Of a DNA stretch of 59,886 nucleotides, positions 36,901 to 48,100 are shown in pieces. Below the pieces are notes generated by a model. The model worked only from the letters and a program-made list of their open reading frames with translations, was not told the origin of the DNA and made no database searches. The stretch is from positions 1-59,886 of IMG/VR virus record IMGVR_UViG_3300044547_000752; one strand, 5' to 3'. Position 1 is the first letter of the stretch. Each line of letters begins with the position of its first letter. The translations under genes and the position numbers were made by a program. The stretch is from a virus.

Positions 36901-37793
36901 AAGTAAACGGTATTAATAAGGTGTTGGATGGTGATATTATGCAATTAATATCCATTAATAATGAAGTTGGTATTGAACCATTTGATTTACAAAGCCCAAA
37001 ATATCTTGGGTATTCATATCAAGTATTAGATCCAGATGTATACCCTAGTGTGTTTAAAAACGGAACAAATGTGTATGGACCATTACCAGTAACTTTTGAA
37101 TTTGCCGAAGACGGCGAAAGACAAAGAGCTTGCTTAAATGAACCAACACATATCGCAAATGACGGGTTAACACTTGTACAGGGTAGATTGACAGAATCGG
37201 CTCAACCAGTACCATTTTATTTATGGGAAAAAGGCGGAACCGGATTTGGACCACATAATGAAACAACGTTAGATAATCAACGATGGGATTATGGAAATGT
37301 TCAAGTACAACCTTTACAAGGAATGACTTATGGCTATAATTTAACATCGGCGGCGGATGATTCTTCTGACAAATATCTGTTATTACCAATGACATATACA
37401 TTCTCTGGTTTAACTATTGGTGGTATTGATGTAACAACAACAGTTGAATTTGATGTGGTATCGTCATCTGATGGTCACGCATCATATAATGGTGAGTATC
37501 CAGGATTTACTTATCTATATTATACTAGTGGTACTCAAATAGAACCAACATCAGGTACGTTATATACAAGATATGGTAATGCAGGAACAGATGGAATAGT
37601 AGGTTGGCATTCACAATCATGGGATTATACCGATGACTTTATAATTAGAAAAACACAAGATTATTATAGTAGTTCAAAACAGATTTTATCAACACCATTT
37701 TTATTTTATTTCGGTTTAAGACCAGGCAAAACCGGCTTGGATAAGTTTATTGAAAGATTTGGTCCGAAAGGAGCATTCCCATCAGCAGAATAA
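33903..37793 (+). CDS. large baseplate-associated structural protein
   Basis: 1296 residues. The N-terminal ~160 residues contain a carboxypeptidase-regulatory/CNA-B-like beta sandwich: VCGRISVNNGFGVPNARVSI, later YTVKTNTSGDFMIWGVPLGE followed by QTIHVDVDLSD. This fold often decorates phage and surface proteins. A middle part includes a hydrophobic helix pair near residues 480-520 (NVTFTLLIAEVLLFLEHLIN then LLTLTFTNSLVRLLF), unusual for a virion protein. It then has Ser/Thr-rich beta regions with scattered cysteines and a conserved-looking end (YFGLRPGKTGLDKFIERFG). The next gene starts at its stop codon (TAATG). Wedge or tail-fibre-network role is inferred from position after gp25 and gp6. 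Not a family I can name. Confidence 0.75.
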   Translation: MVQKHRILTNVGKDKLVTVELQQKFDLLEILSLKFTQQDTYASLCADYGVVCGRISVNNGFGVPNARVSIFVPLAQEDEDDPVVSALYPFKSAQDKNENGYRYNLLPARKQHGGHEPTGTFPDQTDILTREEVLEVYEKYYKYTVKTNTSGDFMIWGVPLGEQTIHVDVDLSDIGCFSLRPDDFLRNGYGVDQFKSTYQFKPSVDLDSLPQVVSFDRTVEVHPFWGNVELCTLGITRSDFDLSSQGVKIQPKAFVIGGLFTDKDSNAINKNCQPRRQMGRKCDLVTVNSTIESIRFTTQRDSSNRPILELIETKEDIDESGSFVMPIEMNMDYVYTNEFGENEFTNDPNKGIPTSAIYRMRMSVKNETLGRVRTTASYLLPNIKEYSNDQMKSYAWSTEYSDYPASAMGDILNNVDGFNYPQDYFYRFSYNKVYTVSSFQSSYFKNVPFSTDNFLAIKEIVPAEEEDCTSSANTFPVNFGTKNVTFTLLIAEVLLFLEHLINLLTLTFTNSLVRLLFTIGDGADFRPIRQLAKSIKKAAFRAQENGQRRLYLINYPECEECNGDDTYGSVVSGTGTSSDYCSVGSVTITGDYLENSRTLNVTSLTFAPSSTGNCSGEDLDALGAALISGGTGILYFINNQSNYLLSSVTYGNQNLTNQFSGTPVLDISGNTISYSNITFEDIEASLGEPISYTLTIRSATEKEGTDTSTLVQLESGCELYDTPYDESIVSWYYPTTGYTNYSQSGVISPASYNAGTTSVVATNITNTGYGATTDAYTSTLSGTDDIIFYPSSGVPLVTSFGGDSYEKFTRSGMSEFENGVFTIVPGSQSTRRVWEILREYRRRKRVGKLFCGGIVNYSFVDNWLSGSLYFFAFKAKNKTSTDADYCKDIIKWAPDQNIFYYRSCPYNPSTTAWGAGASLFFTKKRINRPTTFVDLGPRDEFIKEICTDPNLDPNCSVSRQIGPTSYKNFGELLGLAINYRMDVSNNEHDINNFFDNEGFKVNGINKVLDGDIMQLISINNEVGIEPFDLQSPKYLGYSYQVLDPDVYPSVFKNGTNVYGPLPVTFEFAEDGERQRACLNEPTHIANDGLTLVQGRLTESAQPVPFYLWEKGGTGFGPHNETTLDNQRWDYGNVQVQPLQGMTYGYNLTSAADDSSDKYLLLPMTYTFSGLTIGGIDVTTTVEFDVVSSSDGHASYNGEYPGFTYLYYTSGTQIEPTSGTLYTRYGNAGTDGIVGWHSQSWDYTDDFIIRKTQDYYSSSKQILSTPFLFYFGLRPGKTGLDKFIERFGPKGAFPSAE

Positions 37794-39538
37794 TGGAAAA
37801 GAGACAAATTATATTACCAGAAAAGGAATACGCTAAAGCACCAGAAAAAGATTTGGTGACTAAAATTGGTTTGAATACATCTGAAGAATTGTTAAGAGAA
37901 GGTGACAAAACAATATTATTGGATGTTCAAGAATTATTTGGTGAGGAGAGAAACGAAAGTCCTAAGTATAAAATATATGGTAAATTAAAAATGATTTTTA
38001 GAAATCTATATTCTGGAACAACAGGATATGCAAAATTACAAAAGTCGTTATATCTAAATGGTGACGGAGCAACTGGTGCACAAAATGAAGGTTACTTACC
38101 ATATGATGAATTTGCTTTTTTAAGACGTGATTTATTGCGTGAAGTCATAACAGAGCCAGATGTAAATGCTGGAACCATGGGCACGTATAGTGGTTATGGT
38201 GTTAGCGTTACAGGAAACAATAACCATGCGTCAATATCAACTATGGACGCACCATACCATAACTGGAATTTATATCTTAGTTATGTTTATGGTTCTGACC
38301 CCGAATACCCTATTGCGTATACATTAACCGGCGGGGTAAAAACACCAAGTGGAAATAAAGCTAAACACGGAATACCGGCAAGAGTAACCGATAAAGGAAG
38401 TTATTATAAGTTAACAACACCAGTCCCTCACGGAATTGAACAAAAAGAATTTGTGGTTATCAATGGTACGGCACATTCAATTAAAAGTATTGGTGATGAA
38501 GTTTATGAATCTGAAAAGTATGTTATTAATGTTGACAAAACCGAATTAAGTGGAACCACTATTAGTGGTGTGATTATGATTAAAAGATGTTTAAGTGATA
38601 ACGACGTAACAGGAACAACTTGTTCGTATTATGTACATAAACATAAAACACTTACAGATAATTCAGCTTATATAATGGATAAGGCAGGATTTGAAACGCC
38701 AATATTTGAGGATGAAAAAAAATTATTATTTGAAAATAGCGCGCAAGAAAACGATGTGTTAGTTGAGAAAAATAGAATGGAGTCAGTGATATTTGATTTT
38801 AGGGAACCATTTATTTTAACTGGTATTACTAACAATTTAGATTTTACACCAAGCGAAGTTTACTTGTCTGTTGTTTTTAAAAATGGCTCTGGATATTTTG
38901 AATACCCACCAAAAGTGGGATATAAGTTTCACTTACATAATTCATGGGTTGATGAACACTTCAGCGGATCAACATCTAATGAAACCGGAATGTCTGGTCA
39001 AACATTTACAAGAACTCAAGGATCAGACACTTATACATTTAGTAGTGGAACAACATTACCAAAAGGCACTGTATTAATTGGTGCTTTTGTGGAATATGAC
39101 CCAGTTAATTTAAAAGAAAGAATTATTAGTGAATCTTTACATAAAATCACTAACCCAGTTTCAATATTCGACTTTAATCAAGATGATTCTGTTTATTATG
39201 TGGGTAATAGCGCACAAAATAAAATGGGGTTATATTATCAACCACATTATAGAATTAAATTAAGACAACTTTCGCCATATATTGAAACTTCAAATACGGA
39301 TAATATATATGATTTACCAGATAACGTACAATATTTTCCAAAAGAAGGTATTTGGAAATGGAGAGACGTTTATGACCACGGATATATCGATGACGAAGGT
39401 AACGGAACAAATTTTCCATTTGTTAATGGTCAACATTATGTTATGCAAGATATTAATTTCTATATGAGAAATGAGAAGGAATATTTAAATAAAACAAATG
39501 GCATTAGAGCGTTTGGTAAAAAGAAAACTATCTGTTAA
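37793..39538 (+). CDS. structural protein of the baseplate region (581 aa)
   Basis: 581 residues, beta-rich, soluble. The N-terminal ~75 residues are charged and helical (MEKRQIILPEKEYAKAPEKD), perhaps an anchoring segment; the rest is Ser/Thr/Gly/Tyr-rich with many short strands, typical of virion appendage proteins. Its start codon overlaps the stop of the previous gene by one base, and its stop overlaps the next start by one base (TAATG at both ends). The 1296-, 581- and 252-residue proteins are therefore coupled and probably made in fixed ratio. No named family recognised. Confidence 0.7.
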   Translation: MEKRQIILPEKEYAKAPEKDLVTKIGLNTSEELLREGDKTILLDVQELFGEERNESPKYKIYGKLKMIFRNLYSGTTGYAKLQKSLYLNGDGATGAQNEGYLPYDEFAFLRRDLLREVITEPDVNAGTMGTYSGYGVSVTGNNNHASISTMDAPYHNWNLYLSYVYGSDPEYPIAYTLTGGVKTPSGNKAKHGIPARVTDKGSYYKLTTPVPHGIEQKEFVVINGTAHSIKSIGDEVYESEKYVINVDKTELSGTTISGVIMIKRCLSDNDVTGTTCSYYVHKHKTLTDNSAYIMDKAGFETPIFEDEKKLLFENSAQENDVLVEKNRMESVIFDFREPFILTGITNNLDFTPSEVYLSVVFKNGSGYFEYPPKVGYKFHLHNSWVDEHFSGSTSNETGMSGQTFTRTQGSDTYTFSSGTTLPKGTVLIGAFVEYDPVNLKERIISESLHKITNPVSIFDFNQDDSVYYVGNSAQNKMGLYYQPHYRIKLRQLSPYIETSNTDNIYDLPDNVQYFPKEGIWKWRDVYDHGYIDDEGNGTNFPFVNGQHYVMQDINFYMRNEKEYLNKTNGIRAFGKKKTIC

Positions 39539-40296
39539 TGAAAATTTTAAAAACAACTGATGATTTTTATTTAAACATTCCACAATCCGTTGATTTCAAA
39601 ACTAATGCTGGTTGGGAAGAAAACTTTGCTAGTTATGAAAAAGAAACGATGAAAAAAATTATCAATCAAGTTGATAACTACGAAACGACCAGATACATAC
39701 ATGAACCATATTTAAATTCAGGAATCAATCAAAGCGATATTTGGTTTTACTTTTATTTTTTAGACGCTAATAATGGGTATTCAAATGGTTTAGATTATAA
39801 TCTAGTTGGTATATCTCCAGAAGAGAATGCTATGTTATTAGCACATACTGTTAAGAGTTTCTTCAGAATAGAATTTTATAGCACACCAAAAAAGGAAACA
39901 CAAAAATTAATATTTGCCAAAACATTATCATTACCATTAGGTCAAAAAGTATTCTATACCTCTTTAGGTGACTATATCCATGTTCCAGTTTTTACTGGTA
40001 ACAATTACAGGAATAGTGAAAACATGTACTTCTTTTGGTTCCAAGATAATTCCGTTTATTCTGGTGACACTTTTTACATTTCAGCTAGATTTTTTAATGC
40101 TGAGGATGGTTCAATTTTAAGTTTTTCCAATAAAAATATTATTGGATCAGAATTAAATCAAGATGATGACTTGTATTATGAAGTGCAAACAGATATGACA
40201 AATCATTCATATGTTATTTATGAGTATAATGGTTCAACTGGATCTAGAAAGGGTTTAAGAACAACACCAATAAATTTTTATGAAATACCAGAATAA
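39538..40296 (+). CDS. structural protein (252 aa)
   Basis: 252 residues, mixed alpha/beta, rich in Tyr, Asn and Phe, no signal peptide. It contains YIHEPYLNSGINQSDIWFYF and VPVFTGNNYRNSENMYFFWF. It overlaps the upstream gene by one base, and the downstream gene starts directly after its stop codon, so it lies in the middle of a coupled chain of structural genes. It is probably a baseplate wedge or fibre-attachment component (context only). Confidence 0.65.
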   Translation: MKILKTTDDFYLNIPQSVDFKTNAGWEENFASYEKETMKKIINQVDNYETTRYIHEPYLNSGINQSDIWFYFYFLDANNGYSNGLDYNLVGISPEENAMLLAHTVKSFFRIEFYSTPKKETQKLIFAKTLSLPLGQKVFYTSLGDYIHVPVFTGNNYRNSENMYFFWFQDNSVYSGDTFYISARFFNAEDGSILSFSNKNIIGSELNQDDDLYYEVQTDMTNHSYVIYEYNGSTGSRKGLRTTPINFYEIPE

Positions 40297-41211
40297 ATGA
40301 ATAAAAATCAATTTCAAATATTACAAAATACCGGAAAAACGTTCAATGTACCAATATTTTTAGAGGCAGATTTGGATGAGATGGGGGTAATGGTGGAATT
40401 TGATGGTGAATTAGAACAAATAGAACAGCTATGTAATTTTACTTATTCAGGAAATGGTAATGCGATTACAGTTTATAATACCGGAAGTACAAATAGGTTA
40501 AAAAAACTTGTTGAAGCCGAATTTACAGTTGATTGGGGTGACGGTGCATTGTTAACCGGATTTACATTACTATCAAATACATCACACACATATACTAGTA
40601 GCGGTGAAAAAACAATAACAATAACAATGGATAGCCCCTGGGGTGTTCAAGAGGTTGAAAAAACAATACAGGTACCTTTGGTTAGTGGGTATACCGGCAC
40701 AAATGCATTAGGAACACTAACGTTTGATGTGCCATATACAAGCATTACTGGAGTTACACAAGATTACTTGAACGATTATGATTATGCTACCGGACATACG
40801 GGTACCACCACTTTCTTAGGAGTTGGTACTAGTAGAGTAGACGAATTAAAATTATATGGTTCAGGAAATTCGTACAGTGGAATTACAACCGGAACAACAA
40901 CAGTTGAAGGTGAAACATACGCATATACAGGATACACATTAGATGGATTACAATATAAAGATTTATCTGATGGTTCTACATATATTTCTGGGAACACGGC
41001 GTCATTTCAAATAGAATCAACAATAAACGCAATGTTAACCAGAAATGAACATTTTTTAGGGTTTATTGATGATCCTGTGATATATTCTGACATTTTTGTT
41101 GAAAGAGGAAAGCAGGGTGTTTGTGAATATAACTTAAGATTAGGTGAAGTTGACAGTTTAGGTGAGTTAGAAGTGTATGGAAATGGATTTTTTACAGTAA
41201 GAAAACAATAA
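40297..41211 (+). CDS. structural protein with PKD-like beta domain
   Basis: 304 residues. Residues ~70-125 contain EFTVDWGDGALLTGFTLLSN, then SHTYTSSGEKTITITM. That is the PKD-domain signature (W-G-D-G core and H-x-Y-x-x-x-G strand), an Ig-like fold common on surface and phage proteins for protein or glycan contact. The remainder is Thr/Gly-rich strands, with a helical C-terminus (EYNLRLGEVDSLGELEVYGN). It starts directly after the preceding stop codon with no spacer. A baseplate or fibre linker role is likely. Confidence 0.7.
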   Translation: MNKNQFQILQNTGKTFNVPIFLEADLDEMGVMVEFDGELEQIEQLCNFTYSGNGNAITVYNTGSTNRLKKLVEAEFTVDWGDGALLTGFTLLSNTSHTYTSSGEKTITITMDSPWGVQEVEKTIQVPLVSGYTGTNALGTLTFDVPYTSITGVTQDYLNDYDYATGHTGTTTFLGVGTSRVDELKLYGSGNSYSGITTGTTTVEGETYAYTGYTLDGLQYKDLSDGSTYISGNTASFQIESTINAMLTRNEHFLGFIDDPVIYSDIFVERGKQGVCEYNLRLGEVDSLGELEVYGNGFFTVRKQ

Positions 41212-41217
41212 AAATTA

Positions 41218-41225
41218 TATTTATT
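41218..41225 (+). promoter_or_regulatory. TATTTATT motif before the 301-aa gene
   Basis: TATTTATT followed by ATTAAAACAC, 10 bases before the ATG at 41236. Confidence 0.4.
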
Positions 41226-41235
41226 ATTAAAACAC

Positions 41236-42141
41236 ATGGCAGTAGGATCATACGGAATAGTTAGACCAGCAGACGCATCACCAGAAGATGTTGAAATCAT
41301 CTACCATTATGCGGCGACAAGGTCGACAGATTCCGCCCCAATTTTGAAAAAATTATCTGCAACAGATATTTTAACTCCAGTATATCATAATGATAGTACG
41401 GGTGCTTCAAATGGTGTTGAAGTTTTAGGTGGTATGTACAATCTAAAATTAGAATCGTCAGATTTCACAGATATTGGAATATATACATTACATATTAGAC
41501 CTAAACAAATTAGAACATTAATAGCTGATTGTGGGGTTTTAGCGTCATTACCATCAGTTAGAGGTATTATTGTAGATTTAGGTAATATTGAAACAGAGGA
41601 TAGAAACAAGTTCACACCTCAAGGTCTAATTGGTCACAGAATTGAATATCTAGATGCTAATCATAAAAAAGTTCCTAATTTTTACCGAATAGTGACTTCT
41701 TCATTTTATTGTGAGCCAATCACATCTAATTTAACAAACTCGTCACAAAAAGCGATTCGTTATAGATATACTGATTCTGCTAGTAATTTAATGTTTTTGA
41801 CGGTGACACCATCATCGTCTCCAGCAAACAGACCGAATACAATACCTTTTATTGGTCAGCCAAACCAAGAAATAATCATTACAAATACATACTTTAACCC
41901 AACAACAATTGAGGTTGAAATGGTTGAACATGATGCATCGACATTAGCACTTGCTCTTTATGGTAATCAAACTAAAGCAATTAATAGTGGTATATACAGC
42001 ATATACAATAAAGAAAATTATATATACAAACAATTTAATCTTTACGAAGTTAAAGACGAATTTAATGAAACATTATATGAAGTTCGTGAAGAGAGAACAA
42101 CTATTGATGAATCTTTAAACTTTAATGATATTACAGAATAA
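41236..42141 (+). CDS. structural protein, Ig-like (301 aa)
   Basis: 301 residues. The central [20 protein letters not shown] followed by [14 protein letters not shown] is an Ig-like 'Y x l x L x x x x F x x x G x Y x l x i' pattern seen in phage baseplate-attachment proteins. The C-terminal ~50 residues are charged and may be helical. Its stop codon overlaps the start of the 2296-residue gene by one base (TAATG), so it is coupled to that protein and may help attach it. Family not recognised beyond the fold hint. Confidence 0.65.
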   Translation: MAVGSYGIVRPADASPEDVEIIYHYAATRSTDSAPILKKLSATDILTPVYHNDSTGASNGVEVLGGMYNLKLESSDFTDIGIYTLHIRPKQIRTLIADCGVLASLPSVRGIIVDLGNIETEDRNKFTPQGLIGHRIEYLDANHKKVPNFYRIVTSSFYCEPITSNLTNSSQKAIRYRYTDSASNLMFLTVTPSSSPANRPNTIPFIGQPNQEIIITNTYFNPTTIEVEMVEHDASTLALALYGNQTKAINSGIYSIYNKENYIYKQFNLYEVKDEFNETLYEVREERTTIDESLNFNDITE

Positions 42142-45100
42142 TGGCAAAATATAAGGTACCAAGTCAAGCAACGAGCGGAAATCAAACATTTTCCGACAGT
42201 ATTATCGGTAGTCAAATTACCGATGGAACTAGTCAATTGACCAATACCAATTTTGCTTTAGATAAAATCATACCAGAAAAAGATTCAAAATCGTTTAAAA
42301 CTGCGCCGTTTTCAGATTTTTTAACATTAGAAGATTTAAAAATTGAAACAGAATCACCAACAACTGTTACACAGTCGACAGGTGAAAAAAGACCAATCAA
42401 ATTTAACGATTCTAAAGCAGATGCCGGAAAATCATTATATGGTTCATTAAGAGAAAGATTTAGAGTTTCAACAGCTAGGATTATTAATAATTTCCCAGCA
42501 GCACTTTTAGCAGATAGTACATCACCTGTTGGTGTTAACAAAAACACCGCTGAAAATATTGTTTACAATATAATCACAAATAGAACTACGTTTACATTAC
42601 AAACATCATTAATGTATAATCCATTAGATGTTGTTTTAGTTGAACCGACAGTTGTTGTTACTGGAGAAACAACAAATAGTATAAGAAATTTATATTCAGC
42701 ATATAAAAAATATGCCGTTGATGTTAACAACACAACTTATACTGTAACAAAATATACGGAGCCAGATGTTAATAATGTTGTTGGGTTCGAAGTTATTGGT
42801 AAGCCATTTACTGGTTCAACATATACAAGTTCATATTTAATTCGCCCAAATAACGGCGTTGTCGAAGAGTTTTATATAGGGTTAGACGATTTAGAACAAA
42901 CAATTTTAAATAGAGAAACACTACCAATATATAAGACAACGTTTCAAATACCTAGAGATACTTCCGGCGGAACAAAAACCGAAATTATTCCAGTTGAAGT
43001 TAATTGGCCAGTATCTAAAGACGGTTGGAATATTAGAATTGTTGGTTTAGAATACCAAAACTATATTGACACTGTTAACTCAATTGCGATTGAGGTAGAT
43101 GAGTACAAATCTGATTTAATAATTAGATTTCTATCATCACCACAATTATTTGAATTTGATACAGATGACCAAAAAACCAATAAAATTTTCCAATTATATG
43201 GTCAAAATTTTGATAAGGTTAAAAAATATATTGACAACATTGCATACATGCGTAATGTTAGTTATGATACCATCAATAACATACCAGATGTATTCTTAAA
43301 AAACTTAGCAAACACGTTAGGTTTTAATACAATTAATATGTTTGATGAGAAAACATTACAAGATCAAATATATAACGCTTCAATTCAAACATACGACGGG
43401 GTTTCAATAGGTAAAAACTTAGTTGAAGCAGAACTTGAATTTTATAGAAGAATTGTTGTTAACCTAGCACATATCTATAAATCTAAAGGTACTAGAAGTA
43501 GTTTAGATTTCTTTTTAAGGTTTATAGGTGCACCACCACAAATGGTAAAAATTGATGAGTTCGTTTATAACGTTGAATCAAGTTTACCTAGTTCAACAAT
43601 TGAGCAAGATATCTTTGATGTTATGCAAGGCAACAAAGTCAATAAAACGTTAACCTTTAACACTACTGGTTACACATATGACATTGTTGAAGAAACGGCA
43701 TCAACATCATTTAGTTCTAGAACCGATTTCCCTGTTGATGAAAATACTGGGTTACCAATATCACCAACAACAAATGATGAGAACGTGTTCTTTCAAATGG
43801 GTTCTGGTTGGTATGAGGAAACATTAGACCACAGATCATATGATGTTTTAGATGAAGCTAATTCAATTACAACGGGTAGAACTAAAACATTAAAAACCAA
43901 ATCTAGAGAATTCACATATGGTGAGGACTTCTACAATTATTATAGAACATTACCAGGATTAGATTACGGTTATGAATTAAGAAGTAGTATTGATAATGTT
44001 AAAGGACAAATAGTTGACGATTTAGATTCAACTAATTTAATATTAAATAGAAAAAATATAAACGTTTTCGTATCATCTTCAAAAGCAATTGATTATGATA
44101 TTTGGAGAAAATCACAAAACTTAACATTATCTTTTGGCACACTAGATGTTCAAACCGAGATTAGTTTTGCTGAGTATCTTGATAACGTATTAAAAAATCA
44201 TATTAGAAATTCTCATGTAATAAAATACAAAAAGAATTACATCGCATTAGAAGAAATCTATCGTGAATACATTTCACATTCTGGTTTTACATCATACGAT
44301 TTTGTTAGTGTTTACGAATTTGTTGACAAGATGGGTCCTTATTGGCCTAACATCTTAAATCAAATTATTCCAGCAACAACTTTATGGCTAGGTGGTAACT
44401 TAACAGAGAATAATGTTTTCGGTAGACCAAAATATCAATACGTTAAACCATGTACACCAACAGAGTTTGTTGATAATTTATATCCTGAATTTGAAACAGC
44501 TATTGAAGAGGATTTAGAAACTTTAATCGGTACTGAATCAAATTTAAGAGGTTTATTAAAACTTACGGGGGTAACATACCATTTAATTGTTGACGTTGAC
44601 GGGGTAGAATATACTGGAGACACTAAAGTTAATTTAACCGGTACCACACTATTTGATCAATTCACACCAAAAACTGGTTGCACTTCATTTGTGTCTGGAA
44701 CATCTTATGCTCCACTTATTTGTGACTTTAAAGAATGGATTGGTTTAGATATTTCGACCATAAAAGTTTCTTGGAAAAATGCTTTATCAGATTTAATTGA
44801 CCAGATTAATACAACACACACAAGAGATAGTGCAGGATGTATAACTGATTATATACCATATAGTGCAATTACATCAGGAGCAACATGTAATGTTGATTTA
44901 CCAATATTATCTCATGAGTTTTTTGTTGACACTGACGGTATTGAAAAAGTTAAATTCTTTTCACAAAAAAACGCTGATGGTGTTTGTACAAAACAAATTG
45001 ATTTCTTCTTCTCTTCAGAATTTTTATATGAAGAGCCACTATGCATGCAAGTTTATGTTTCAACACCTTGCGACATATATGAAGAAGGTACCGAAGATTG

Positions 45101-48100
45101 TCGACTTAAAAGTGATGTTTACATTACAATTAGCGGAGCCACTAGAAATCAAGACGATGTAACTTCTTGGCCGGTTAACATATTTTATGATTGCGGAGAA
45201 AATGCTGAGAATTTCAACGAGAATATTAGTGGTTTAGAAATTCAACAAATTATTGGTGAGCCATGTATGTTTATCATACCAGACGTTTACGAAGATGGGG
45301 ATATTGATGGTAATCCAATTGAATTATTATTTACAGACGCAGCAAACTGCGAACAAAAAATAAAAATTGAAGGTCTACAACTTAAAGTAGAGCACGATCC
45401 ATATCCACTAGGATATGGTAGATCACATACACAATTCTTTGAGTTAATTGGTACAAAAGACGCTTTAGTTTTATCAACAATGTCAGGTGTTACTTTTTGT
45501 GACAACTACACTGGTTATACAATACAACCTAAAGTTCAATATCGTGAAACATTTAATTATGGTATTAAGCACGGGTCAATTGTTTTAAAAGCAACCGGTA
45601 GCACTGTAAACGTATCAACTAAAGCGATTGTTGATGCTGCGATTACTTCTGGTGCTTTAATTGAAACAACAATTGAAAACGTAAACATTGGTGATTATAT
45701 ATTATCCGCAGATTTTAATCCATGCCCATTTGCCACAACAGATTTTAGAAACGCAGCAACAAATGGATACTCATTTAGCTTTACATATAAACTAATTCAA
45801 ATAACAAATAAAGATTGTTTGGGTTCGGTTAAGAAACATTTAATTAACAACCAATTTGAAGTTTTACCAACAACAGAATTAAGAATTTTGCGTGATGGTA
45901 ATTTCACAAGTGCGTTTCCAGAAGATTTATTATTAAAAGAAACACCACCAGAAGAACCTTGTTGTGATGTTAATACATCATATTATGACGGATTCGCTGG
46001 AGATATGTTATTGGACCAGCTTGGTTTCCCAATTGAAGTTGAAACTGTTGAATTGGATTATTGCTCAAGAAGCATATTCTATCACTTGAACTGGAACGGT
46101 ACAGGTGATGTGGTTCTTTTTAATGGTGACAATAACAAACAAATCTTATTATCATTCACACAAAATAAATTTGTTTCATTAAACTTTGATTTAGAACAAT
46201 TATATGTAAATGGTTCTAACACAAACTATTTCCCTAGAGAAATGGGTGTTGAGGATTGTGATAACACACCAGTTGTTGAATGTGGTGAAGTATATGTTGC
46301 ACAAACAAGAACACCTACACCTACACCTACATTAACACCTACGGTAACACCAACAAAGACGCCAACAAGTACACCAACAAGTACGCCTACTCAAACTTTA
46401 ACTAGCACACCAACTAGTACACCAACACAAACTGTAACTAGTACACCAACTAATACGCCTACGTTAACGTTAACGTCTACACCAACGTTTACACCTACTT
46501 TAACACCAACTTTAACACCAACAAATACACCAACGTTAACTTTAACAGCTACACAAACACCTACGGCAACAATTGATTGTGACTTTAGCATTCAATACGT
46601 TGTTAATACTCCAACACCTACACCAACACAAACCTTAACAACAACACCAACAAATACACCAACGTTAACTTTAACAGCCACACAAACACCTACGGCAACA
46701 ATTGAGTGTGATTTTAGTATTCAATATGTTGTAAATACTCCAACACCAACACCTACATCAACACAAACATTAACACCAACTAACACACCTACGTTAACAC
46801 TAACGTCAACTCCAACTAATACCCCAACATTAACACCAACAGCAACTGTTGATTGTGATTTCTCAATTCAATATGTTGTTAACACACCTACGCCTACACC
46901 AACTCAAACTTTAACTCAAACTCCGACGTTAACTGAAACACCTACGAATACCCCAACATTAACGTTGACGAGTACACCTACAGAGACACCAACTCAAACA
47001 CCTACGTTAACGCCTACGGCAACAATTGAGTGTGATTTTAGTATTCAATATGTTGTAAATACTCCAACACCAACACCTACACAAACCTTAACAACAACAC
47101 CTACACAAACCCCAACTAATACTCCAACGGCAACCGTTGATTGTAATTTTGATTTTGATGTAATTGTTAACACACCAACACCTACACCGACTAGCACCCC
47201 AACTAATACTCCAACGTTAACACCAACTGAAACACCAACTAGCACTCCGACCAATACTCCGACTTTAACACCGACAGAGACGCCTACATTAACACCGACA
47301 GAGACACCTACATTAACACCAACACCGACTGTTGATTGTGATTTCGCAATTCAATATATTGTTAACACACCAACACCGACACCTACACCAACTTTAACTG
47401 AAACTCCAACAAATACACCTACGTTAACCCCAACGGCTACTGTAGATTGTGCTTTTGATTTCGATGTAATTGTTAACACACCAACACCTACACCGACTAG
47501 CACCCCAACTAATACTCCAACGTTAACGCCAACAGAGACACCGACTGAAACGCCAACTAACACACCAACGTTAACACCAACAGAGACACCAACACAGACA
47601 CCTACTGAAACACCTACATTAACACCTACACCGACTGTTGATTGTGACTTTAGTATACAATATATTGTTAATGACCCAACACCTACACCTACACCAACAT
47701 TAACAGAAACACCGACTAATACACCTACGTTAACGCCAACAGAGACACCTACTGAAACACCTACATTAACCCCAACTAATACACCTACAGTAACTGTTGA
47801 TTGTACTTTTGATTTTAATGTAATTGTTAATACCCCAACACCGACTCCAACATCTACACCAACTAATACACCTACGTTAACGCCAACAGAGACACCTACT
47901 GAAACACCAACCAATACCCCAACATTAACACCTACTGAAACACCTACACAAACACCTACTGAAACACCTACATTAACACCAACAGCAACTGTTGATTGTG
48001 ATTTCTCAATTCAATATGTTGTTAACACACCTACGCCTACACCAACTCAAACTTTAACAACAACACCTACATTAACCCCAACTAACACACCAACAGCGAC

